Below are positions 11,879 through 18,782 of a stretch of DNA of 31,290 bases, in pieces. The translations under genes were made by a program, and so were the position numbers. The stretch lies in the IMG/VR virus record IMGVR_UViG_3300037862_000091, positions 1 through 31,290 of that record; one strand, written 5' to 3'. The notes beneath the pieces are model-generated. The model was not told the DNA's origin. It made no database searches and saw nothing but the letters and a program-made list of their open reading frames with translations. The stretch comes from a virus. The stretch's first letter is position 1. Every line of letters begins with the position of its first letter.

Positions 11879-12697
11879 ATGATCGACGAATATGCCCAAC
11901 ACTTAGCCGCAGCGGGTCGAGCCGCGGGCACCATCAAACTACGCACCACCCACCTCACACACTTGAGCCGCCATTACAACCTCACCACAGTCACCACCGG
12001 GCAGCTTGAGCAAATGCTTGCCGCCCGACGTGACACGCACTCGGCAGAGTCCAGAAAATCGTTGCGCTCAAGCTACCGATCTTTTTACCGTTGGGCCGAC
12101 CGTACCGGCAACGTGACATCCAACCCCGCCGCAGACCTCACACCAATCACGGTACCGGTGAAGGTTGCGCGCGTTGCCGCCGACGACGTACTACAAAACG
12201 CGCTCATCGTTGCCGACCAATGGCAGACGGCCATGATTTACCTAGCCCGATTTGCCTGCCTGCGCCTGACCGAACTGACCACCTTGCACACAAGCCAGCG
12301 CACCAATGACGAGTTGCGCATCGTTGGCAAAGGCGACAAGGAACGGGTCGTGTACTGCAACGAAGACCTCATGCATGCACTGCTCACACTAGAACGCATT
12401 CAGGGTCGCGGCTACTACTTCCCCGGACGCATCAGCGGGCACATGCACTCCGCAAGTGTCAACAAAATTATGACCCGCCTGACCGGATGCAACCCGCACT
12501 CACTCAGGCACGCCGGCGCAACCGCCGCTTACAAAGCCACCGGCGATCTGCGCAGCGTTCAGCTCATGCTCGGCCATTCGAGTATGGCAACCACGCAACG
12601 CTATTTGCATCCAGGGGTAAACGAATTGCGTGCAGTCGCGGCAGGTACCGCGTTCGTGTCAAAAGACACCCGTTTTCGGGTGAGTGTTGCCGCGTAA
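11879..12697 (+). CDS. int: Tyrosine-family integrase
   Basis: This 272-residue protein has a SAM-like core-binding domain (residues 1-90) and a catalytic domain with the full set of active-site residues. These are Arg129 in ACLRLTEL, Lys154 in GKGDKERVV, His207 and Arg210 in HSLRH, His233 in LGHSS and the nucleophile Tyr242 in RYLH. It would recombine attP (11664-11704) with a host tRNA gene. There is no separate arm-binding domain before the core-binding domain, so it is a short, XerC/D-like integrase. A GGAACC motif precedes the ATG. The protein ends SVAA, loosely like the Leu-Ala-Ala tags that target proteins to ClpXP. In BPs-type phages integrase turnover decides lysogeny, so this ending deserves attention. 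After integration the gene is separated from the repressor by the prophage length. Confidence 0.93.
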   Translation: MIDEYAQHLAAAGRAAGTIKLRTTHLTHLSRHYNLTTVTTGQLEQMLAARRDTHSAESRKSLRSSYRSFYRWADRTGNVTSNPAADLTPITVPVKVARVAADDVLQNALIVADQWQTAMIYLARFACLRLTELTTLHTSQRTNDELRIVGKGDKERVVYCNEDLMHALLTLERIQGRGYYFPGRISGHMHSASVNKIMTRLTGCNPHSLRHAGATAAYKATGDLRSVQLMLGHSSMATTQRYLHPGVNELRAVAAGTAFVSKDTRFRVSVAA

Positions 12698-12714
12698 CCT
12701 TCCGGGCACGCAAA

Positions 12715-12765
12715 AAACGGCCCCGACCCACAACCCTGTGAAGGGAAGTGAGGCCGGGGCCGTTT
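12715..12765. terminator. Bidirectional terminator between integrase and lysis genes
   Basis: AAACGGCCCCG (12715-12725) and CGGGGCCGTTT (12755-12765) form a perfect 11-bp stem with a 29-nt loop. It has A-rich and T-rich sequence on its outer sides, so it can work in both directions. It lies between two convergent transcripts, the rightward integrase and the leftward lysis cassette. Confidence 0.8.
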
Positions 12766-12778
12766 CGTGTGGAGTTAC

Positions 12779-12856
12779 TTACTGGCAGCTGTCGCACTGC
12801 GTCAGGTCTGCCGGATCGATAGGGCAGGTGTATTCGCCCACCTTGTCGCCGCTCAC
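12779..12856 (-). CDS. 25-residue Cys-containing miniprotein
   Basis: This ORF reads MSGDKVGEYTCPIDPADLTQ followed by CDSCQ. Its three Cys residues (11, 21 and 24), the 'CPIDP' phrase and a CDSC end look designed rather than random, and similar tiny Cys proteins occur near lysis genes in actinophages. The GTG start overlaps the holin stop by 4 nt (GTGA). It is the last gene before the terminator at 12715-12765. It could bind a metal or form a disulfide. Function unknown. Confidence 0.55.
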   Translation of the reverse strand: MSGDKVGEYTCPIDPADLTQCDSCQ

Positions 12857-13020
12857 TCGGACACCTGCGGGCGGTTGGGGATGACCAACACGGAGATAGC
12901 AGCGGCCAACGCGATGACGGCTTGAATCCACGGTGCATACGCTTCCGGGATCAACCCGGCAAACGACACGGCGACCGCACCGAGTAGGGCAGACACAAAC
13001 TTCGCATATTCCTGAATCAT
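12853..13020 (-). CDS. Holin-like protein, 55 aa
   Basis: This protein starts MIQEYAKFVSALLGAVAVSF and has two membrane spans (residues about 8-25 and 31-48, the second being IQAVIALAAAISVLVIP) joined by a short Pro/Tyr/Trp loop. A short polar C-terminus (NRPQVSE) follows. This is the layout of small phage holins, which make the membrane lesion for lysis. AAAGG lies six bases before the ATG at 13020. It lies in the lysis cassette downstream of the M23 lysin. Small size and two spans fit a class II holin, but the activity is inferred. Confidence 0.75.
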   Translation of the reverse strand: MIQEYAKFVSALLGAVAVSFAGLIPEAYAPWIQAVIALAAAISVLVIPNRPQVSE

Positions 13021-13030
13021 GGGTGCCTTT

Positions 13031-13336
13031 CTAAACAACGGGAAACAACGTGCGAATGGACAAAATGAGTGCACCGACAGCGGCGAACCCGGTGACGAGT
13101 TGCGGCCACGTCATGCGGGGGACGGCGTGAGCTTTCAACACGGCAAGAAGTTCCCCGTGTTCCTCAATGCGTGTGCGCAATGCGGCAATGTCAGCCGACG
13201 TGGACGCGTTGATGGATGCTTGACGTGAATTGCCAGCCTCCACACTTGCGTGGAGTGATTTCACTTCCCCCTGGATTTGACCGAGCAGGTAGATGATTTG
13301 GTCTTGCGGTTTCATGGTCGCCGTAATGTCGGTCAT
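13031..13336 (-). CDS. Coiled-coil membrane protein, putative second holin
   Basis: This 101-residue protein starts MTDITATMKPQDQIIYLLGQ. The first 70 residues are a long amphipathic helix suited to a coiled coil (IQGEVKSLHASVEAGNSRQA, then IAALRTRIEEHGELLAVLK). The last 25 residues contain one membrane span (LVTGFAAVGALILSI) before RTLFPVV. A soluble coiled coil with a C-terminal anchor is typical of one class of actinophage holin or antiholin-like proteins. The ATG at 13336 overlaps the lysin stop by 4 nt (ATGA). The longer upstream frame is a low-complexity Arg/Pro shadow of the lysin linker and is rejected. Confidence 0.7.
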   Translation of the reverse strand: MTDITATMKPQDQIIYLLGQIQGEVKSLHASVEAGNSRQASINASTSADIAALRTRIEEHGELLAVLKAHAVPRMTWPQLVTGFAAVGALILSIRTLFPVV

Positions 13337-14340
13337 GCGGGTGGCCCTTGTTGGAAGAAGGCTAGGAGGGCGGCTAGGAGGGCGACGAGGGCGGCAATGA
13401 TGATGGCGGCGGGGTTGGGTTTGCCTGCTGGTGTTTCGTCGCCTTGCGCCGTTTCGGTCGGCGTTTCTAGTTTTGTGGGCACTTCGACCGGTACGAGAAT
13501 TGGGGTGACCGGTTCGGGTTCGGTGGGCGGTTCGACCGGCTCGGGTATCACGGGGGGCGCGGGCGGGTCGGGTTCGACCACCGGCGGTTGGACCTCCGGG
13601 GGTGATACGACCACGGGGGGTGATACGACCGCGGGGGGTGTCGGCACGAACGGCACCGGTGTTGCGTCCGTCAATCCTAAAACGGATTGACTGGTGAACC
13701 CACCCGACCAATACCAAAGACCGTTCACGCCCTGAAACCACAGTCGGTTGCCTTCCACAGACGCACCGGCAGTGGTGAACGCTTGCATGGTCACAGCAGT
13801 GTTGCGAAACGCAAGAGTGGCGGTGCCGCCAGCTTGTGGCACTGTGCGCCCGTTGGCACCATTCACGCCGGTCAAGCGATCGCGCACGCCGAGCGCGGGG
13901 GTGGGGGCCGGTGGTGCCGCAATGACCGAAACGCCTGGAAGGTCTTGAGTGAAGTATGGGCGTGGGTCAACCCGGTTGCCGTCGATGTACAACTCGAAGT
14001 GCAGGTGGATGCCGTTTGCGGTGCCCGTGTCACCCATCACTTGCACTTGCGTTGACGCGTCCACGATCTGCCCGACGCTTACCCGGATGCCGTTGTTGGG
14101 GGCGTGGTTGTACGTGGTGAAAGCTCGCGTGGTGTGTGCAATGGCAACCCGGTTGCCCCAACCACGATTGAAGCCAGCATTGTTCGCCACTTCAATGACA
14201 CGCCCTGGTGCGGCGGCGACGACACGACGGGTGCCTGCTGGGTCACGGTTGAACCATCCCCAGTCGATGCCGTTGTGGACGCCGCCCGGTTTAAAGGGTT
14301 GCGATTCCCAACCCCACGGTGCCGGTGTTGTGAGTTTCAC
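13333..14340 (-). CDS. M23 endopeptidase lysin with C-terminal membrane anchor
   Basis: This 335-residue protein starts with GTG, with GGAGG five bases upstream, and is read MKLTTPAPWGWESQPF. The N-terminal 130 residues form a LytM/M23 zinc peptidase: VHNGIDWG (His22, Asp26), YNHA (His79) and GIHLHFE (His112, His114). It should cut peptide cross-links of peptidoglycan. A middle region of about 75 residues (LTGVNGANGRTVPQ, LWFQGVNGLWYWSG) looks like an SH3-type wall-binding domain. It is followed by a Pro/Val/Glu-rich linker of about 90 residues and a last hydrophobic segment (AAIIIAALVALLAALLAFF, about 311-329). There is no N-terminal signal peptide. The C-terminal anchor is unusual for a lysin. 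The protein heads the lysis cassette; virion-associated use is an alternative. Confidence 0.8.
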   Translation of the reverse strand: MKLTTPAPWGWESQPFKPGGVHNGIDWGWFNRDPAGTRRVVAAAPGRVIEVANNAGFNRGWGNRVAIAHTTRAFTTYNHAPNNGIRVSVGQIVDASTQVQVMGDTGTANGIHLHFELYIDGNRVDPRPYFTQDLPGVSVIAAPPAPTPALGVRDRLTGVNGANGRTVPQAGGTATLAFRNTAVTMQAFTTAGASVEGNRLWFQGVNGLWYWSGGFTSQSVLGLTDATPVPFVPTPPAVVSPPVVVSPPEVQPPVVEPDPPAPPVIPEPVEPPTEPEPVTPILVPVEVPTKLETPTETAQGDETPAGKPNPAAIIIAALVALLAALLAFFQQGPPA

Positions 14341-14365
14341 GCGAACCTCCAAAATGGTGTGACAG

Positions 14366-14387
14366 AAAAACCCCACACAAGGCGGGG
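14366..14387 (-). terminator. Leftward intrinsic terminator between tail and lysis genes
   Basis: On the minus strand, CCCC and GGGG pair around a 9-nt loop (within GCCCCGCCTTGTGTGGGG) and are followed by TTTTTCTGTC, a standard intrinsic terminator. It lies 26 nt before the lysin start, so lysis genes are either reached by read-through or served by a promoter not obvious here. Confidence 0.6.
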
Positions 14388-14402
14388 CTGGTGGATGGCG
14401 GG

Positions 14403-14538
14403 CACCCCGCACTCAACCTGGAACGGTCAAGTGCGGGGTGCTGCTGCTACCGGGCTGGTGAGGACGACAGTTGTTCGGGCGAACCCGTAAGAGAAACCAT
14501 CTCGACTGTCTCCCGGCGCTACTCCCATGAGTGGGAGC
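14403..14538 (-). ncRNA. Highly structured intergenic RNA region
   Basis: This region of the roughly 200-nt gap between the collar fibre and the lysin is packed with inverted repeats. They are CACCCCGCACT/AGTGCGGGGTG (14403-14413 and 14430-14440) and GACAGT/ACTGTC (14466-14471 and 14505-14510). The second pair encloses two small hairpins: a CGGG-UUCG-CCCG tetraloop on the transcript at 14476-14487 and GAGA/TCTC at 14491-14503. CTCCCA/TGGGAG follows at 14522-14537. On the leftward transcript the central part can fold as a three-way junction. A 17-codon ORF inside it is not convincing. It could be a regulatory leader, a processing site or a small RNA. It matches no family known to me. Confidence 0.45.
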
Positions 14539-14548
14539 GTTTATGGGG

Positions 14549-15334
14549 TCAAAGTTTTATGATGTAGTTCAGCACCAGGTAGGGCTGCAGATTGTTGTGG
14601 GCAGCGTTGCCGCCCGTGTTTTGGTTCGTGGCCGTCGTCTCGTTGTTCGATGCGGTAGCGGCTTGGTTCGTGGCCCTGGTGGCCTGAGCGCGCCCGCCGG
14701 GTAGGTTGTAGCCGAAGTCTCCGTTCGAGTTTGACGTGACGGACGGCCCTAGGTTTGCAGAGCCACCATTCGACCCAGCGAGGACGTGCGTGTGAACGTC
14801 CTGCGTGTGGTTGTGGCTGTTCTGCGAGTGATTGTGACTGTTCTGGGTGTGGGTGTGTGTAGGCATCTCGGCAGCGGTGAGCGTGTGAGTTTTGGCGCCC
14901 CCGGTTTCGCCGAGGGTGTCGAACTCGTTTTGGCCTGCATCCCGTCCAACCGGGGCGCGTCCGCGCATATCAGGAATGTTGAAAGTAGTTGACCCGTTGC
15001 CCGCACCGTAAGTTGTCCCAATCGCGCTGAAAAGTTGCGCAAAAGTGGAACGTGCTATTGCCGCACCGTCGCACATCAACCATCCCGAGGGGGCAGTGGC
15101 GCGAGCCGTCATTTCCACATTGCCGGACGGTGCTCCGCCCGACGCCGACCCCCCCGCCACGCCATGAATAACTAAACGCCGCTCCGACAGTTCACCCCGC
15201 ACACGCGCGCCCACGACCACAGATGCCGTGTCAATCAAACTGTCGGGCGTGAACGTCAACGCCGCCGTGTCACCATCCAAACGCACCCGCAAAGGACTTA
15301 CCGCAGTCACCGTCGCCCACACAAAAGCAGTCAC
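14549..15334 (-). CDS. Tail fibre with phage collar domain
   Basis: This 261-residue protein starts with GTG. Residues 1-65 form a small beta domain (FVWATVTAVSPLRVRLDGD) resembling an OB fold at the tail tip. Residues about 80-130 are a phage tail collar domain: APSGWLMCDGAAI, STFAQLFSAIGTTYG, TFNIPDMRGRAPVG. The C-terminal part carries repeated His pairs (HTHTQNSHNHSQNSHNHTQ and HTH), the metal-binding H-x-H pattern of trimeric fibre tips. It ends NNLQPYLVLNYIIKL, typical of this family. It should form the trimeric tip that contacts the host surface. It overlaps the hub gene by 4 nt (GTGA) and is the last structural gene. Confidence 0.85.
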   Translation of the reverse strand: MTAFVWATVTAVSPLRVRLDGDTAALTFTPDSLIDTASVVVGARVRGELSERRLVIHGVAGGSASGGAPSGNVEMTARATAPSGWLMCDGAAIARSTFAQLFSAIGTTYGAGNGSTTFNIPDMRGRAPVGRDAGQNEFDTLGETGGAKTHTLTAAEMPTHTHTQNSHNHSQNSHNHTQDVHTHVLAGSNGGSANLGPSVTSNSNGDFGYNLPGGRAQATRATNQAATASNNETTATNQNTGGNAAHNNLQPYLVLNYIIKL

Positions 15335-16548
15335 AACGATTGCACCTCCACCAAATCCAACTGCATCAACCCAGCAAAACTGAGCGCCAACGACACCCGC
15401 CGAACCGTATGCCGCGCATCAATACCAGCCGGAGCATGAGCAAACACAACCGCCTCCAAAAGGTCTACCGGGATCGGCAAACACTTCACCGACACACCCG
15501 CCTGCACCGACGAAGACGAAATCAACACCTCACTAGCCCGCGCCGTCAAAAACGCGACCGTCGCCGCAGCAGGATCAGGCGACCCCGTAAAGTCCGGCAC
15601 GTCCACCCCAGACACAACACGAACAATCGTCCGCCCACGCGCCACAATAGAAAACGGTGAACTGGCATCCGTATTTGACACAGTGCCCGACAGTGGAGCC
15701 TCATCACCCGAACCAACAGCGACCGCGATAACCTTGTTCGGTACGCCGTAAGCATCCCGGTCACGCGCCCACTCCGGCGAATAAATGGACTCCGCACCAT
15801 CCGACAGTTCCCTAACAAGCGTGTCACCCTCAACATCGTTCAACATCGTGTATCGAATGGAACGGTCAGCGGGTCGCACATACGGGGTGGCCTGGAAGTT
15901 GCCCAACCCGTCAATAGTGAGACTGTTGAAATTGAGTGCCGCCAACAAATCGTTGACGATGCGCAATTTTGACGTGCCCGCCTCCCACACCAACGGTGCC
16001 GTCAACGTGCGCACGTCCTGCCCGTCAACAGTGATCCGCTCCCCCGCCGACTGAACCAACCCAGCCAACACTGTCAGCACGGGCACGGACGCCGACGCCG
16101 TAAACGACACCTCCACCGCGTCCTGCTCCAACACCGTGCATTTGTCGTGCAACTCCAAAGCAAACGTGCGCCCCGTACCCGACCACGACTCAGGCGCAGC
16201 AGTCACCAAATAGACACCCAACGGAAACTCCGGCAAACCCTCAACAACCATCACCGGACGAATACGCGTGCGCAACAAATCAACGTCAGCAATCCGAGTC
16301 AAACCCGGCCCAGCCTCCAACAAATCAACCACCGACAACGCGCCGGACTTTTTGACCCCCGCACCCGACACCCACGACAACGACCCGTCCAACTGCACAC
16401 CATCAAGCAACCCCGCGAACGCCTCAATACCCGTCGCCGGATTGTGGGCCAGCAACTCGAAACGAAACGACGTAGACCGCGCCCCATACAACACCTCACG
16501 CGTGGTCGCATCCCTCACCGGGATGGCGCCAGACGGTAGGGAGATCAC
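15331..16548 (-). CDS. Minor tail protein, tail hub-like
   Basis: This 405-residue protein starts with GTG in a GTGA overlap with the fibronectin-type gene. It begins ISLPSGAIPVRDATTREVLY and is rich in beta strands. It has the layout of gp27-like tail hub proteins of siphoviruses: a first domain (GVQLDGSLSWVSGAGVKKSG, RTRIRPVMVV), a central domain with LRIVNDLLAALNFNSLTIDG, and a final domain (PIPVDLLEAVVFAHAPAGID, LALSFAGLMQLDLVEV). It lies after the tape measure and distal tail genes and before the collar fibre, the normal place for a hub. Identification is by position and general pattern. No catalytic motif is visible. Confidence 0.7.
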   Translation of the reverse strand: MISLPSGAIPVRDATTREVLYGARSTSFRFELLAHNPATGIEAFAGLLDGVQLDGSLSWVSGAGVKKSGALSVVDLLEAGPGLTRIADVDLLRTRIRPVMVVEGLPEFPLGVYLVTAAPESWSGTGRTFALELHDKCTVLEQDAVEVSFTASASVPVLTVLAGLVQSAGERITVDGQDVRTLTAPLVWEAGTSKLRIVNDLLAALNFNSLTIDGLGNFQATPYVRPADRSIRYTMLNDVEGDTLVRELSDGAESIYSPEWARDRDAYGVPNKVIAVAVGSGDEAPLSGTVSNTDASSPFSIVARGRTIVRVVSGVDVPDFTGSPDPAAATVAFLTARASEVLISSSSVQAGVSVKCLPIPVDLLEAVVFAHAPAGIDARHTVRRVSLALSFAGLMQLDLVEVQSL

Positions 16549-18782
16549 GTGGCCTCCGTCACCGTAAATTGCAGCTCTGATTGCCGCGCCGAGACCGTTT
16601 CAATGGAACCGGCAACAATGCCAAACATGCGCCGCCCCGTCCCATCCCGATAACAACACACACCCGCGGCACGAATGAATGCCTCAACGTCTTGCGGGGT
16701 GGACTCGTCACCGGCAAACAATGTTGCCGACCCGGAAACCTGCAAACTTTTCGCAGGCCCGAACAGGGCAATCGGTGACACGCGTCCGGCAGCTCTCACA
16801 AGTTCCTGCTCACGCGCGCCGGTCGCGGCAACGCGGAGGTTGCTTTGAAACTTCACGATCTCAGCGAAGCCCGGCCCCGACGAAAGGAAAGCCATATCCC
16901 CCTCGTTCGTGGTAACCGTCGCGGTTGCGTTAGCCGTTGCCTCATCGTCTGAAAATGTGCGCACCGTGTACCCGTTGACCCCGTTGATGGTCGGCGTGGT
17001 GTCCAAAATGGTGAGCGTGCCACCCGTGATCGGGAAACGACTTGTCACCGTTTCACGGACACCCGCAATGGTACGAAACACGGTCACCGTCGCAGCGGCC
17101 ACCAGCCCGCCACTAGCGGCAGGGAACGTCAAACCCACCTGCACGATGCCAGAATCCGGAAGATACTCCACCGTGACACCAGCGGCCACCGGCAGGGTGT
17201 ACACGACGTTGAACGAGCGTGTCACCAGTGTCGAAGTGAGCCCGTTCGAATCGGTGACAGTAACGCGCACAGAATACGACTCACCGTTGTCAACAGACGT
17301 GTCCAACACCGTTGAGGCAAGCGTTGTCGAAACAGCCGATTCCAAAACGGTTGCACCCTGCAACAGGTCAATTTGAGCCGAAACGAACGTGGCCCCCTCC
17401 GCCTGCGCAAAGTTCAACTGCACGTCCAACGTTGACACCACGTAATTGACGGCGGCAGCGGGCGCAACAATGGTCACCGTCGGCAAAGTTTTGAACGTCA
17501 CCGTGTTCGACGTGGAATATGCAGACGCACCCGTACCGTCAGACCCGCCCGATGTTGCCGCACCCCACGTGCGCACACGCACAGTTACCGCTTGGTTCGC
17601 CGTGTACGTGTTCGCCGTGATCGTGCGAGACGACACAGTAGAGGTCACTTTGCCGGTGCTCGACCACGTGCTTCCGCCGTTGAGTGAAAAGTTCACCTCG
17701 AACGCGGTTTGTGCCGTCGTGTCCACGGGGTTGTGCGCCCACGTGACAACGAGTGCCGCTTGACGGTTTGCGTTTGCGGGCAACGCGGCCAACGTGGGGG
17801 CGTTCGGAGCGGTCAACAGCTGAACACTGTTCGACACAGACTCCGACGACTGCAACGCACCCGTTGACGTATTCCGTGCCGACACCGCATACACGTGAAC
17901 CTGCGACAAGTTCGGGCTCGTGTGCGTGATCGTGGAAACGCCAGCAGCGACAACACCTAGCGGGGTGCTTTCGTAAGTGATGACGCCATTCGAGACGGTG
18001 CCACGTCGCACAACATGCTGATGTTCAACAAACGCAACGTTTGGCACCCACGAAACAACAACGTTCGACCCAGCGGTTTTCACCGCGGACGCATTTGTGG
18101 GCGCGGCAGGTGTTGTGTAAATCGCCGCCGACGTTGCCGAATATCCGGAGGTACCCGCCGCATTATCGGCGCGCACTCCAAACTCAATTTTCTGATTCGC
18201 CGCGGCGGACAGAGACGCCGACGTTGAAACACCAATCGTCACAACGTCAGCAAACGCACCCCCGTTGATTCGCCTACGAATCGTGTTCGAGGTGGGTTGC
18301 CCATTAGATGCCGACGACTGCGACCATGCAACAGAAACCGACGAATCAGAAACACGTGTGCCAACAACAGACGACGGCACGCCCGGCAAAACCTTCAACG
18401 TCGGCAAACCGACGCCCTGAGTGACCGACACTCCACGCCCGGCAGCATCAGAACCGGTGTCACCCACCGAACCGGTGACATTGCCAAGACCCGACGCGGG
18501 CACACCGTCCGAGTTGTGGAAAACGCGAGTCGTGCCCGACGCTAACTGTTGGCTTTGAAAACCAGACGGACGCCAGTCAAAGGTGAAGGTTCCAGACGCA
18601 ACAGTGCCAATGCCACCAACAACGACCGAAAATGAAACACCAAAGTTGTTGAACGCCGTTGTTAGGCTCCGCTCAACCCACTGCACATTCCACGACACGT
18701 CCGAAAAGTTGCCCGCAGCGTTCGATATTGCCGACGCGTTAACATCAAGCCGACCCCTAGTACCCGAATTTACTGACGCCAT
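16545..18782 (-). CDS. Minor tail protein with fibronectin type III-like repeats
   Basis: This 745-residue protein begins with a beta-rich domain of about 125 residues (MASVNSGTRGRLDVNAS). Four or five immunoglobulin/fibronectin III-like repeats follow, each opening with a Pro-rich strand. They are PGVPSSVVGTRVSDSSVSVAW (about 133-225), TPAAPTNASAVKTAGSNVVV (225-320), APNAPTLAALPAN (325-430) and PTVTIVAPAAAVNYVV (435-530). A C-terminal domain of about 110 residues (EGDMAFLSSGPGFAEIVKF, CCYRDGTGRRMFGIVAG) resembles the end of distal tail proteins. It is probably the distal tail or an adhesion-supporting protein. It starts at the last base of the tape measure stop (TAATG). Confidence 0.75.
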   Translation of the reverse strand: MASVNSGTRGRLDVNASAISNAAGNFSDVSWNVQWVERSLTTAFNNFGVSFSVVVGGIGTVASGTFTFDWRPSGFQSQQLASGTTRVFHNSDGVPASGLGNVTGSVGDTGSDAAGRGVSVTQGVGLPTLKVLPGVPSSVVGTRVSDSSVSVAWSQSSASNGQPTSNTIRRRINGGAFADVVTIGVSTSASLSAAANQKIEFGVRADNAAGTSGYSATSAAIYTTPAAPTNASAVKTAGSNVVVSWVPNVAFVEHQHVVRRGTVSNGVITYESTPLGVVAAGVSTITHTSPNLSQVHVYAVSARNTSTGALQSSESVSNSVQLLTAPNAPTLAALPANANRQAALVVTWAHNPVDTTAQTAFEVNFSLNGGSTWSSTGKVTSTVSSRTITANTYTANQAVTVRVRTWGAATSGGSDGTGASAYSTSNTVTFKTLPTVTIVAPAAAVNYVVSTLDVQLNFAQAEGATFVSAQIDLLQGATVLESAVSTTLASTVLDTSVDNGESYSVRVTVTDSNGLTSTLVTRSFNVVYTLPVAAGVTVEYLPDSGIVQVGLTFPAASGGLVAAATVTVFRTIAGVRETVTSRFPITGGTLTILDTTPTINGVNGYTVRTFSDDEATANATATVTTNEGDMAFLSSGPGFAEIVKFQSNLRVAATGAREQELVRAAGRVSPIALFGPAKSLQVSGSATLFAGDESTPQDVEAFIRAAGVCCYRDGTGRRMFGIVAGSIETVSARQSELQFTVTEAT

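Noticed and set aside
13337-13741. N-terminal extension of the coiled-coil membrane protein to 236 residues
   Set aside because: The extension is Arg/Pro/Thr low-complexity sequence made by reading the lysin's proline-rich linker in another frame. The ATG at 13336 overlaps the lysin stop properly.
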